Shown: piece by piece, positions 1 to 10,762 of the stretch
Position numbering within the stretch: the first letter of the stretch is position 1
Layout: every line of letters starts with the position of its first letter
Origin: Ustilago trichophora
Taxonomy: Eukaryota; Basidiomycota; Ustilaginomycetes; Ustilaginales; Ustilaginaceae
NCBI GenBank assembly: GCA_900323505.1
Contig: OOIN01000004.1
Location: 1,054,001-1,118,000 of the forward strand
Direction of reading: 5' to 3'
DNA length: 64,000 nucleotides
Position numbers and translations under genes: made by a program
The notes under the pieces: generated by a model
Seen by the model: the letters and a program-made list of their open reading frames with translations, nothing else
What the model was told of the DNA's origin: nothing
Database searches by the model: none

Positions 1-178
1 GAGTGCTGAGAGCACCTCAGTCAAAACACCCGGCTCGGTGGCCATAGAACTCGCAAGCGCTTACGGACTCGTGCCACCTTCCAGCTTGGGCGAACCGGTG
101 TTGAGCAGTCCACCACGATCTTCTGACCACCTTAGACACATCCTCATTTGCTGTGATAGCGACAGCTACAACAACACC

Positions 179-3100
179 ATGTCGCATATCAAGCAGACGC
201 ACCAGACAAGAGGTCCTGTAGTCAAGTCGACTCAGCTGACAACTCAAAGTCAGCGACGTGACCTGGGAACCGTTCGAGCGTATCCTTCCTCAGCGCAGAC
301 AGTGGTCCGATCCGTGTCGACACGGGCCGACACCAAGCATACCGTCACTGGAAAGACGACGCCCAAGACCGCATTGAATGTTGACTCTGCCAACATCCTC
401 AAGCGCTCGCTCTCCAAGCTGCGCATCAAGGACGCTACACCCAACAAGCAAAAGTCTTTGCAAACCAAGCGCCAACCTTTGCAATCTGTCACCAAGATCC
501 CGCAACCAACCGCCACAGCAACCCATGTCATTGGCAGTCCATCGGAACACTCGAATTTTGTCGTGCACTCCCTCGCCCCGCCTCATCGTCAAGATCACCT
601 ACCGACCAACGCAACTCGACAAGTCCAATACGCAGGAAAAAGGAATGAACAGCAATTGCAGGTACCGACTGCTATCCATTCATTTAGCCCGACTGGAGAC
701 AAAAAGACAGCAGAAGTCAGAATGAAGGCTATGCAACTCGGCATCTTCAAGATCAGCGAGGCCGACTTGAAGGAGCGCTATCAATTCTTGAATGAGGTTG
801 GTGAGTATACCATCCGGTCTGTATTGGATGCTGTCAATAGCACGGTTTGATCCTGACCCTGAATCAATTGTACTTCTATCTCATACATTCTGACAGGCGC
901 AGGCGAATGGGGCAGTGTCTGGTCCGTTGAGGCTCTACGACCTCTCGACCATCTGCCCACTTCGGCCTACCGCTCTCTCCAAGTGGTCAAGCTCACAGGC
1001 CAGGGCACGTACAAGGTCGATAACACCGACAACTTTCGTCCGCTCGCCGTCAAGTTGTGCAAGCGGGAGACAAAGTACTCCGCAGCTGCTCGAACACAAC
1101 GTCTCTGGAACGAGTTCAAGGTCTTACGCACATTGATGGACCAGCTCCCCCGCGCGGAGCAAGTCGATCCAAACAGTCCCAATTGCCGCGTTCGTAACGA
1201 TCGCACTGGATGGCATCCGAACGTCGTCAACTTTTACGAGTTTCTCTTGACGCCTTCCCTCGCCATGCTCGTCATGCCCAAGTTTGACGAGCCGATGAAG
1301 GTCTGTCTCGGCGACACGCTGTGTCGCAATTACTTTCAGCAACTTCTATCTGCGGTGCACTGGCTGCACCAGCATTGTGTCTGCCACAACGACATCAAAG
1401 TAGATAACTTGGGCGTGACCTACGATACCACAGGCCTAGGACGCGACACCGTGACGTTATTCGACTTTGGCTTTGCCAACCGCTATGATCCGCTCGCGGA
1501 AGGTGCATTCATGTCCAAAGATGTCTGGGGAACACCCGAGTATCTGGCGCCCGAACGATGTCGCGCAATCCTGCATGATGAAAGGAAGACCGACATCTGG
1601 GCCCTCGGCATCACCTTTTTCGAGATGCTCACTGGCCGCACACCCTTCGAGCGCCACGATGAAAAATTTGACACCAAGGAGAAATTTCAAGAGTACTACA
1701 CTCGCGCTGAACGTGGAACTTGGCTCGGCCAGTGGGACTTTTCATCCGAGATGGAAGATCTCATTCGCAAGATGCTCCGCCATGATCCGAAGGAGCGTAT
1801 CGACGCTGCGGGTGGCCTGCTCCATCCTCAATTTGACCCTCAACGCGGTGGACAGTGCGACTCTTTTGATGAGCTGCTTCAGCTTTCCTACGAGGATGCG
1901 CACATGAGGGCGGCCGAAGACACGTTGCCCGAGCCCGAAGTGGCTCTGTTGCAAGAGGATGTGGATGACAGCGATGCGATGATCGAAGAGCTTGTTGCGC
2001 AGACTGAGCAACTCGACGCCCGACACTACGCTGCGAGTGAAGCGGCCTCGATCCCTGCCTCACCTGGCGTCTCGCGTGCTGCAGTCGCCTTGCATCCCTC
2101 GCTTGTCCCAGGATCCCCGTCTCTGTCTCAAGTTGGAATGGACTCGCGCCTTACCGACCTTATGTGTGTCAGTCCACCATGGAGAGGACCTCAGCCACCA
2201 CGACAAGGCACTCCAATTCCCTCTGCTCAACGCAATCGGATCCTGACTGAAAATCTTCACCCAGACGACAAAGAAGAGCCAGATGACAGCGACGCATCCA
2301 TCATTGAGCACTCTCCGGTTGCCATTACTCGCGCTTCTCGAGCAAGCATTTCGAGGCCTCAGATGCTGGTACCTCCTGCAAAGCAGTCGCCATTTCGGCT
2401 CCGAGTTGGAGGGCGACCACCCGCTAGACCAGTGGAAGAGCAGATGGCGTCCACGCCTCTTTCCACTCCAGCTGCATCAGCCCCAAAGCCACTTGCACCC
2501 GTGCTATGCCCGATGTCTCTGCCTCTGGTAGGCCAAGAAGAGACAAAGGCCATCCCAGCACCTCGTACCGAGATGGCAGCGCGAGGAAATGTGGTAGCCT
2601 CGCTTGCTAAGAAGTTCGATGCGTCCAACTTCCTCTCTCGACCGCCACCTCACGTAACAGCCCTTTCAGGGGCACTTTCGGGCCACACAGGTCTGGGTCT
2701 GACTATTCGGGGCCAGCCTGTCGCAAAAGTTGGCCACGGTCACCGTCGATCCAAGTCTTACACCTTGACTAGCTCGAAGCAAGGTGAAGCACGTCGGTCT
2801 GTCCGCCGATCCACGGGATCCTTCGTGCCGTCGCCCGATGAAGCTTTGCCTCGCTGTGCGCGTCGGCTGTTCGGACCTGAGCCTCCAGCACCAGCTGTAG
2901 AGATGACTTCTCAGCAGCAGCAATCCGATCTTGATGGTGCTACAGAACTCGACTCCGCTCGCTCGGACACCAAGGACGCCGGTGTCACTGAGGCTCAACC
3001 GAACAACACCGCCGAGACCACCATCGCGCGTGCCCCGGCCCTCCACGAAGTTCTCTCCGGCGATCGATCCGACACTTGCATCCAGTCCAATCCTAACAAG

Positions 3101-3970
3101 CGATTGATTTCGCCTGCTCAAGCCTCGGCAACGCCAGTAGCGGGGGAAGAGATGATCTTTAAAAAGCTCAAAAAGATGGCCTCCCTAGCTGGCCTGCTCA
3201 CCAAGATGATCGACGAGACCAAGTCTACCATTCTCTCGCCCAATCCCAAGACGCCGATGCGAAAAAGAGGTAGTGATGCAACGGCGAGTACCGAAGCAAT
3301 GGATATATCACCGGGGCTGTTGGAGACGCCGGTGGTGGAGGTCAGGAGGGAGAGGAAGAGAGAGGAAAAAGATGAGGAGGAAGATGAGGTTGGGGATGTG
3401 TCTATGATTTCTGTTGCCTATTCTTTGGATCTCAGTGGATCTGCTAGGCGAGATAGAGTCGGATCCGGTGGAACACAGAAATCTACTCAATATTGTCCTC
3501 AGGAAGCCGACCCAGGATCACCTCAACATCGCTATCACGACAAGCAAAAAGCTCTCTCGGTCCGCCCCTTTGAAAGGGTCCATTCGATCCCTCCCTCGCC
3601 CGCTCAAGTCGAAACCATGTACTCCTCCTTCCTTCTCAGTCAAAACATCTCCAAGTCAGGCTCAGGCTTCCTCTCCCCAAAACAACCCTCTTCTCACACT
3701 CACAGTACCACCACCATCACCACCAACAGCGCCAGCGGTATGGGTAAGAATAAACATCGCTCCCTCGCCGCCCTTTTCGCTCCTAGCTCAACAGTCACCT
3801 TTGAACATCTTAAAGAAGCTACTGGTTCACCGGTCAAAATGAATCCCAGCATAGCTCTGACCAGTGCCCAGACGCCAAATGGCACCTTCAACTCGCCCAA
3901 CAAACAGGCAAACCAGAGAAGCACCGGAAAAGCGGGCAAGCTGGCTCGACTCTTCCGTAAGCAGGCTTGA
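179..3970 (+). CDS. Non-RD Ser/Thr protein kinase with long disordered tail
   Basis: Two exons, 179..800 and 897..3970, joined by a GTGAGT..ACAG intron of 96 nt that splits the first glycine codon of the kinase loop. The predicted product is 1231 aa. The kinase domain (about 205-520) shows the glycine loop GAGEWGSVW (208-216), the ATP lysine in LAVK (K260), the helix-C glutamate (E280), catalytic HNDIKVDN (D373), DFG (D397) and APE (425-427). The HRD arginine is replaced by Asn, so this is a non-RD kinase. The remaining ~700 residues are low-complexity, rich in SP/TP sites, with an acidic patch and a basic C-terminus. The ATG at 179 has a good context, but the frame stays open to base 2, so the true start could lie upstream of the window. 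The subfamily is not recognised; the tail layout fits a cell-cycle or stress kinase only loosely. Confidence 0.88.
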
Positions 3971-4073
3971 CGCTGCTCATCATGCATATCCCTAAAAAAA
4001 GAAGAAAAAAAATCCACCCTAAAGCCACCACCTAGAGTCACCCCGGGAGGCTTCGAGGGGGATTGGTCCTTTC

Positions 4074-4118
4074 TCTTTAGAATATGATGGTTGTTCTCTT
4101 TAGGATATGATGGTTGTC
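4074..4118. repeat. Short tandem duplication (about 22 bp, two copies)
   Basis: The stretch CTCTTTAGAATATGATGGTTG is immediately followed by a near-identical copy with one substitution (GGATATGATGGTTG). It lies just 3' of the kinase gene, probably in its 3' UTR or spacer. Confidence 0.7.
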
Positions 4119-4244
4119 CTCTCTGTTCTCTCGATCCAAACCGCTTACGTTCTCGTCGCACGTATCCTAAAATCGCTCCTTGTCCATGTTCTCGCGCCTT
4201 CGCCTTCCTTTATTCAGTCCGCATTCTTCATTCACTCTCATTTT

Positions 4245-4592
4245 GATCCATACTCTTATCTCATACGCTCATTTTGTAAATACACAGGCTGTTGCAATTT
4301 GATATCTATCTCTGCTGCTCAAGTGTGTCTCAAAGTTGAGAGTGTATTGAAACAGTACGTCTACACGCTCATTAGATAAATCCACAAGCTGTTGAATTCT
4401 ACAATCTCTGCTGCTCGAGTGTGCATAAAAGATCCAAGCTTTTGTCTCGTACAGTCATTATATACACAAGCTGTTGATATCTATGCTGCTTGAGTGTGTT
4501 TCAAAGATCCATACTCTCATCTCATACACTCATCATATACATAAACAAGCTATTACATTCAACAATCTCTGCTGCTTGAATGCGCATCAAAG
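4245..4592. repeat. Four-copy degenerate minisatellite, unit 75-95 bp
   Basis: Four imperfect direct copies run at about 4245-4335, 4336-4430, 4431-4505 and 4506-4592. Each contains, in order, a CTCAT/CATAC block, a TACACAAGCTGTT block, an optional ACAATCTCTGCTGCT block, a TTGAGTGTG block and a CAAAG end. The array fills the spacer between the 3' ends of the convergent kinase and RdRP genes and stops about 40 bp from the RdRP stop codon. The copies differ by substitutions and small indels, so the array is not recent. Confidence 0.8.
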
Positions 4593-4630
4593 TTAAAAGA
4601 GTATATTTCAATAGTTCATCTTGACGACTT

Positions 4631-7600
4631 TCAAGCATCCAAATTGACATCATGTGAACCCAAATCAAACAAGATAGTACCTAAATCCATAGAGGCCATG
4701 GCAGCTTCTGTCAGACTGTAATGCTGATCAAAGTCGTCGTCATCATCATCATCATTAAAGTCGTTCATGGCATAATCATCTTGATCTTGATCATGTTGAT
4801 CTCGCTTGGGATGGATTTGCATGGCGACTTTGTCAATTCGACCACTTTCACCTATCGGAGCGGTGTTGCTACTGGTAGTGTCGTATGTTGCAGTGCTTGA
4901 AGCGGCAGAGTTGGCACGGTTGCGGCGGTATACAGGGCGATTGTGCGGGTTACGCTCTAGATGTTTTAGCGTCTCGAGCATGGAGAGGAGATGCAGGCAG
5001 AGGGTCAGCATAAATGTGTTGTACCCGTATAGGTTGCTGTATCGTGCTCGGCGAGGAGAGCAGAAAAAGTGACATGCTTTCCACAGTGAATCGACAATCT
5101 TTCGCGCCGATCTGGCGGTTAACTCGCCATCTTCCTCCTCCTCCTCCTCCTCCTCCTCCTCCTCCTCCTCCTTCTCCTCCTCCTCCTTTTCATCATCATG
5201 GGCTGATGAAAAGGGTACTGTATCTGGCTGTGCAACAACATCAGCAGGCAGAAGCACTGGAGACGCTTGAGACATTGGTGACGCCGAACGACTCGAAGAT
5301 GGAGAAACAGCAATTGAGCTAGCATAGCCACCACCACGATGCTCTGAAAAGTCCAGAGTCAGAGGAGATGTCGGTGAATGCGAGCGACTGCGCCTTTCCA
5401 TACCCGCCTCTTGCGACGCTTTCCTCTTGACAGTTGCAGTGACATCGTTGCTTACGACCTGAGAGACATTGGTAGAGCTGGCTGATGTGGTGTTTTTGCT
5501 TGTGCCCAAAGAAAATTCTGCGGTTGGTGTGCTGATCATGCCGTGAACAGTGCTGTCACTGCAAATGCTGATGACATCATTGTCATCATCGTCGGAAAGC
5601 ACTTCAAACGGCGCACTAGCGGTGCCATCACCAAGGACACGGTTGACACTTTGCTTCCTCGGGCCACTTTCCTCCTCGATCGAGGACGATCCGACATCGC
5701 CTGCCAATGAACTCTGATCTTGATCTTGAGATTGAATGCCACTACCAGCAAGTTCTACAGCTGCTTCGGCAGCACTCGGAATGACAGTGGTCTGGGAGCT
5801 ACTGGTACCGCTGCTGGAAGCGTTTCCGAAAGCAGCTGCCTCAGAAATACTGCAGATGCTTTTGCGCAACATGGTGCAAACCGCTCGCATATTGTCAAGT
5901 GTGCTGTTGTCGCGCTCTGCACGCGTCTTTCTGGCGACTTTGGACCAAGGCAGGCGACCAGTCAGCAGGTGGACTTCTGAAACGAGAAGTGTCCCTCCCA
6001 TTGGAGCTTCGGCACCGCTCATACCATCCCAAGGCTTGTCTACGTCTGGATGGTATGATGCGATCATGCGCGAGACTTGTCGAAGCTGTCGAGTGAAATC
6101 CTGAAAGACTGCAACGTAGCGATGTCCTTCCTCTACCACCTTTGAATCATCAAGGTCTTGCTTGGTAGAAAGCGAAGAGTCCAGAAGGCTACTGTAGGAC
6201 CAGCCGATCCTCTCGAGTAGCTGCGGAAATGTCACATCTTTGAACTGCCAAGGTGAAGTGGATGCAGCATCGCCTCCAACGCTGGCGCCAGAAGGGAATG
6301 TATGCGTCGGATCTGTCGCGGTAGGGACACCGCTGCCCAACGTCGCTCGCAGCGAGCTGACTCGGATGGGTTGATTAGTTGACCGATCTCCTATGATACT
6401 ACTCAGCTCGCTTCCATACAGAGATGCAACATCGTCATCTTCAAAGCAATCTGCTGCACCCACAGTCACCAGTCCGGTTTCTGGATCTGTATTGGTGTCT
6501 AATGACGGCGTGTCTGTCTCACCCCACGATACTGCTCGATAGAGGTAACCCAGAACCCTCTTGCTCGAATACGTGAGTTTGCCCTCTCGCTTCTCTCCCA
6601 TCGCAAGAAAGTCGGGCACAATAGGCTCGTCGTGTCGAGGCATCTCGTCGCGTTTCACCGCTTTTCCGGTCTTGCGAAAGTCGGTGGCTTGAGAGTGGAG
6701 TTTTGCCAGCTCTTTGCATCGAGCATCGTTGGAGCCATAGTCGCTCGCATCGGCAATGCGAAGATGGAGATGGCTGACGAGCCCAATAAAGTCGTTCAAC
6801 ATGAATTCCGAGAAGAATTCTGCAAGATCGTAAGAACCGCAGTCTCGAGACAGCTTGACTGGCTGGGTCTTTGGATGAAAGACTGCTGCGGGCTGCTCTG
6901 TCTCAGGGAAAAGTCGTGCGTCTTCATAGATGCTCATCAGATCTCCATCCAGGTCTCCTCCTCCTAGTCTGCGAGGTAGAGGTTGAATGCGGCTGCATGT
7001 GTCAAAGACGATGACGTTGCGCAGCTGTAAAAGTGGATGTCCAGGTGGCGGTTTTACACATGTCACCATCACAACGTCGCCTGGATCGACGGTAGGAGAT
7101 CGACCAATCAGCTTTTTCCCGAGCAAAATTCTTCGAGCAACATTGCCAGATTCCACCGTTTCCACCTGCGCAAATACTTGACCTTCCTTGAGAAAGCCAA
7201 ATTCGTCGGCGATGCCTATCAGCGTGACACCGCGGACGGGGATGCGAGCTTTACGCTTCATATCACCCAATGCGGCTGCTGTCACTGACTTGGCGAGCAC
7301 GAGGAAGAAGCTATTGCTATGCACCGCTTTGGCACTGAGACCGAGCTTGTGCACCTTTTCGAACAAAGCATGTAAATTGCAGCCGGTGCCAAAGCTGTAT
7401 GCCGAGCAGAGCTTGGCTGCTTCTTGAAAGTTGGAGCGAGCTCGACCAATGAGAGCGATTGCCTCGGATTGAATTTCAAGGAAAGCGGCGGCTGGAACAC
7501 CGCGGTCGGAAAGAGCATTGATGAGAGGCCGGTTGAGCTTGGCAGGCAAGCAACGTGAGGAGGAGTTGGCAACTTCGAGATCGTTGTGGGGCGAACCGAA

Positions 7601-9520
7601 TTTGGTCATGCTAGGGCGAATTTTGAGAACCTTGCCCTGCAGTCTAGGATTGACGGCGAGAACGCCTTTACTGCCACCCAGGCGGATCTGGATTGCTGAA
7701 GGAGCCGATGCCTTGAGCAAAGTGCGCTTTCGATGCTCCCCATGAATGGATACGTAGCTCTCCCAGACGTCTGCCATGAGCTCGGGTGAAATCGATCCTA
7801 CACCATCGGTATACACCTGACCGTCATGCATCTTGATGTCTGGTTGTTTCTGAATTTGGGCGTCCGAGACTTGAATGGTACGTGCTGTTGCGCTGAAAGC
7901 CTGCGACAGTCGAGCACCGTACTGTGCAGGCGACCTGATGACGTCAGAGAAGTCACCAAGACTGTTGCGGATAAAATTGGCGTCAATCTTGCGGCCACTC
8001 GCATCTTGAAATGGGGTTACAAACCAAACGGTATGCGTGCTCATGGACGACGAACTCCACGCAAGCAGCTCCCAGTGACGGCCAGCAACGTTCAAACCGT
8101 GCATGAGGATGTCAAGCACACGCGACTGGATGTAGTGCTCGCTCTCGGCGAAACCGTAGTTGGGCTTGATCGTGGTGACTCCTTCGCGATCTTCATTTGT
8201 AAACATGACACGAGCAAAGTGGTGCCAATGATCCGAATAGGTGCGAATCACGCGATTCGAAATGTGCCATTGAGGTCCAGACAAGAGGATTCGGGTAGGT
8301 GTCACATCAATGTGAAGCATGCGTGCAAAATGGCCGTCGTCCGAGCCTTGCGAGGGATCAAAGAGCGTGATGAGGCCTCTCGAATCGTTTGCTACGGCCT
8401 CTTTGCATGCCTCATCCCACAGCTTGTTGGTGTTCTTGAGCACTTGCTCTTCGTCTTTTCCTCGTTCCTGTCGGACCTCGAGTTTTGGAAGAAAGTTCTT
8501 GAGCACTCTAAGAGCGAGCTCATGCTGATCTTGAGAAATCATGTTGTCAAGTCGGCCGTTGATCTTGATAAGTGCCGAAATGTTCAAGAGCTCGTTGCGG
8601 ATGAGCGCCTCACGAAGAAAAGCAAGCTCGATGTCGAGGTTCTTGCTTCGGCGAAAGAATGACTGGATGAATCCATTGTGATGGTCTTGCACCATTTGCA
8701 CTTGGCGCATGTTGATCCGACGAACACCGGCCAGTACGCTATCCAAGGCGTTCCAAAGCCGGTCTGCTGCAGCAGCTCCACGATCGTCAGCGGCAAAGGA
8801 AAGACGAATCACCCTTGAAGGCAATGTGAATCCGTGCTCCTTGTTGGTCAAAGTAGCATTAGACTTGGACTGGGGGTTTTGCTTGAGCTCGAAGAGAAAG
8901 ATTGCGCCAACCTGGTCTTTTTCAACGGTGGCGTGGTTGATAAAGACACTGTTGTAACCTCGCACATCTCTAGGCAGGAAAGAGAGGCGAGAATGAGGCA
9001 GAATGAGTTGAATGACTGAGCGCTCGTCGATCATCAGATGCAGAGTGTGACCCGAGTATGTATGCGTATAGCTAAACCGATGCGGAGCAGACCAGTATCC
9101 GATGTGAGCCAGGCTAAATCTGAAGATCTGCGCATGCTTTTCAACACTGGCAGAGGGTTGTTGATCGGTAGCATTCTCGCTGATGGCATGTACGAATGCT
9201 TTCGAAGGGGTGTTTCTGCCCTCCTTGAGCATGATTCGGTGCTTCATGACAAAGGGCTGATGTTGTGCATCTGTCAAGAACCACTGGCCAACTCGTATGC
9301 GGGCAAAAGTGATGAGACCATAGTTGCGCTGCCCTCCTCTTTCAAGGCGGCGAAAGAAAAAGCCTTTGTTGATCGATACATTGGCTGTAGCGCCATGTGA
9401 TGAGGGCGGCGGCTGGAAGGGCAGAGCAAAATCTTTCTCCTTTTGCAGCACGGCAAAGATGAATCTTTCTATGGCCTTACTGTCCAAGTTGTTTGGGATG
9501 TTGTGGACAAAGACTTCCAT
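4631..9520 (-). CDS. Cellular RNA-dependent RNA polymerase (RNA silencing)
   Basis: An intronless 1629-aa protein of the eukaryotic RdRP family (Neurospora QDE-1, S. pombe Rdp1), which copies single-stranded RNA into dsRNA for Dicer. The N-terminus (MEVFVHNIPNNLD..) resembles an RNA-binding RRM-like domain. The catalytic part carries family signatures: TDGVGSISPEL near residue 570, QIRLGGSKGVLAV, and the active-site loop GGGDLDGDLM with D856, D858 and D860. Downstream is the conserved LNDFIGLVSHLHLRIAD segment and an LHSQATDFRKTGKAV segment. The protein is longer than the usual 1200-1400 aa because of a low-complexity C-terminal extension with a poly-Glu tract near 1440-1465. The ATG at 9520 is the first in frame. 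No frameshift or stop interrupts it and the catalytic Asp triad is intact, so it should be active. This is a cellular, not viral, type polymerase. Confidence 0.95.
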   Translation of the reverse strand: MEVFVHNIPNNLDSKAIERFIFAVLQKEKDFALPFQPPPSSHGATANVSINKGFFFRRLERGGQRNYGLITFARIRVGQWFLTDAQHQPFVMKHRIMLKEGRNTPSKAFVHAISENATDQQPSASVEKHAQIFRFSLAHIGYWSAPHRFSYTHTYSGHTLHLMIDERSVIQLILPHSRLSFLPRDVRGYNSVFINHATVEKDQVGAIFLFELKQNPQSKSNATLTNKEHGFTLPSRVIRLSFAADDRGAAAADRLWNALDSVLAGVRRINMRQVQMVQDHHNGFIQSFFRRSKNLDIELAFLREALIRNELLNISALIKINGRLDNMISQDQHELALRVLKNFLPKLEVRQERGKDEEQVLKNTNKLWDEACKEAVANDSRGLITLFDPSQGSDDGHFARMLHIDVTPTRILLSGPQWHISNRVIRTYSDHWHHFARVMFTNEDREGVTTIKPNYGFAESEHYIQSRVLDILMHGLNVAGRHWELLAWSSSSMSTHTVWFVTPFQDASGRKIDANFIRNSLGDFSDVIRSPAQYGARLSQAFSATARTIQVSDAQIQKQPDIKMHDGQVYTDGVGSISPELMADVWESYVSIHGEHRKRTLLKASAPSAIQIRLGGSKGVLAVNPRLQGKVLKIRPSMTKFGSPHNDLEVANSSSRCLPAKLNRPLINALSDRGVPAAAFLEIQSEAIALIGRARSNFQEAAKLCSAYSFGTGCNLHALFEKVHKLGLSAKAVHSNSFFLVLAKSVTAAALGDMKRKARIPVRGVTLIGIADEFGFLKEGQVFAQVETVESGNVARRILLGKKLIGRSPTVDPGDVVMVTCVKPPPGHPLLQLRNVIVFDTCSRIQPLPRRLGGGDLDGDLMSIYEDARLFPETEQPAAVFHPKTQPVKLSRDCGSYDLAEFFSEFMLNDFIGLVSHLHLRIADASDYGSNDARCKELAKLHSQATDFRKTGKAVKRDEMPRHDEPIVPDFLAMGEKREGKLTYSSKRVLGYLYRAVSWGETDTPSLDTNTDPETGLVTVGAADCFEDDDVASLYGSELSSIIGDRSTNQPIRVSSLRATLGSGVPTATDPTHTFPSGASVGGDAASTSPWQFKDVTFPQLLERIGWSYSSLLDSSLSTKQDLDDSKVVEEGHRYVAVFQDFTRQLRQVSRMIASYHPDVDKPWDGMSGAEAPMGGTLLVSEVHLLTGRLPWSKVARKTRAERDNSTLDNMRAVCTMLRKSICSISEAAAFGNASSSGTSSSQTTVIPSAAEAAVELAGSGIQSQDQDQSSLAGDVGSSSIEEESGPRKQSVNRVLGDGTASAPFEVLSDDDDNDVISICSDSTVHGMISTPTAEFSLGTSKNTTSASSTNVSQVVSNDVTATVKRKASQEAGMERRSRSHSPTSPLTLDFSEHRGGGYASSIAVSPSSSRSASPMSQASPVLLPADVVAQPDTVPFSSAHDDEKEEEEKEEEEEEEEEEEEEDGELTARSARKIVDSLWKACHFFCSPRRARYSNLYGYNTFMLTLCLHLLSMLETLKHLERNPHNRPVYRRNRANSAASSTATYDTTSSNTAPIGESGRIDKVAMQIHPKRDQHDQDQDDYAMNDFNDDDDDDDFDQHYSLTEAAMASMDLGTILFDLGSHDVNLDA
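5132..5188. repeat. (CCT)n / (GAG)n trinucleotide tract in the RdRP coding region
   Basis: An almost pure CCT run on the + strand, with one CTT interruption, is read as a poly-Glu stretch in the RdRP C-terminal extension. Length changes would be in-frame additions or losses of Glu. Confidence 0.9.
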
Positions 9521-9987
9521 TCTTGAAGAGCGAGGGACAATTCCATTCAGAGAGGGAAGAGCGAGGGAGAAGGAAGGCTTGGGATGGGATGCTCAGTACG
9601 GTTTAAATAGCAAGGGCCTGCTGTTTTCCACCACAGGCCAGGTGGGATCGGTTCGAGAAGAGCAAGCGGACTTGGCTCAACTGGCAAGCTCAGTAAAGAA
9701 AACGTGCGTGGTGCAGCTGCAGCATGATGGAGCGAAGGAGCAGCGAGGGGTCCGAGCACCTTGACTTTGCTGAATAGCTTACCGCTGCGTCGAGTATGCA
9801 AGCCTTGAGACGCTGCAGAGGAATTCCCACGTCCACAGCGCAGCCAAATGGAATAAAGGGACGTAGCTTTGCTCAAGGCTGCCTGAGCATGGCTCTAGAT
9901 ACACTTCAGATAGACTTGAAATAAAAACTTTGCATTGCAGACGGAACGTCGTTCACACAGTGGCGGTGGAAAGTGTCTCGAGTACGG
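9521..9987. other. Intergenic: RdRP upstream region and SCP2-gene 3' flank
   Basis: 467 bp between the RdRP start codon and the stop of the next minus-strand gene. It must hold the RdRP promoter and 5' leader. No gene, RNA or repeat was recognised. Confidence 0.6.
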
Positions 9988-10762
9988 TCAGAGTCTTGCA
10001 CGGTCGGGCACAGGAGCCGGGCTACCAGCTCCGTAGTCTTGGTCACGGGAATTGTTGCCCTCACGCTGGTGCTCGATGGCTGTGAGCTTGTCGTCGACGG
10101 GTGGGGAAGGAGCGGGTGTACCGTAGATCTTGGATCGCTCGTGCGAGATGAGGGTCGAGAGCTTGAGCGCCTTGTCCAGGTCACCTCGGATCTTGATCTG
10201 CGTCGGATCATGTGCAAAACAGAAGAAATAGGTCAGTACGAGGTCATGACCGCAAAAGTCAGTAATGAAGAAGGCGGACGTTGGCACCAATACTTACCCT
10301 GCCTTCATTGTAGAGTCGCTGAGCGTGAACTTTGCCTGTTGCGAGTTGGATCAAGTCACGGTCCCTGCATTCGATTACGACGTCGGCCTTGCGCTTGCGG
10401 CCCAAGACGGTCTTGGGTGGTTGACCGCGGCGGATGACTCCCTTGTTCTTCATGTCGGCATACCAGAGGGCGGGTCGAAGGGCGCCTCCGGAAGTCGAGA
10501 CTTTGCCATCGACGGGCTTGGTACGGGGGTTGGAAGGGTCGATAGCGCTGGATGGCTGGATGACGAAGAGGTAGATGCTCTGAAGCGATCGGATGAGACG
10601 CTTGCGCGAAGGGAAACCGGCAGGTGGGTTGGCGAGCAGCTGTGCAGAGAGGGCAAAGACTCGACTCGATTCGAAACCTGGACAGTCGAGATCCTCTTGA
10701 GCATTGAGCGCCTGGCTGGCCTCGGCCTTCATTCGGTCGTCGGCTTTGTCAGAGGCAGACAT
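9988..10762 (-). CDS. SCP2 sterol-binding domain protein
   Basis: Two exons on the minus strand, 10762..10298 and 10197..9988, with a 100-nt GTAAGT..GCAG intron, give a 224-aa protein. After a ~40-residue Ala/Asp/Glu-rich leader, residues about 45-190 match the sterol carrier protein 2 fold: FPSRKRLIRSLQSIYLFVI, ALWYADMKNKG, ADVVIECRDRDLIQLATGK, then AQRLYNEGR joined by the splice to IKIRGDLDKALKLSTLI. The splice restores the family pattern exactly, which supports the intron. SCP2 domains bind lipids such as sterols and acyl-CoA, often in peroxisomes. The C-terminus is PDRARL; this resembles but does not clearly match a PTS1 signal (SKL-like), so location is open. It includes a ~25-residue insert (DPSNPRTKPVDGK..) inside the domain. 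Confidence 0.87.

Noticed and set aside
4631..9520. RdRP as an endogenous viral element
   Set aside because: The active-site DLDGD loop, the TDGVGSISPEL and LNDFIGLV motifs and the overall length are those of cellular RNA-silencing polymerases, not viral palm-domain (GDD) polymerases.
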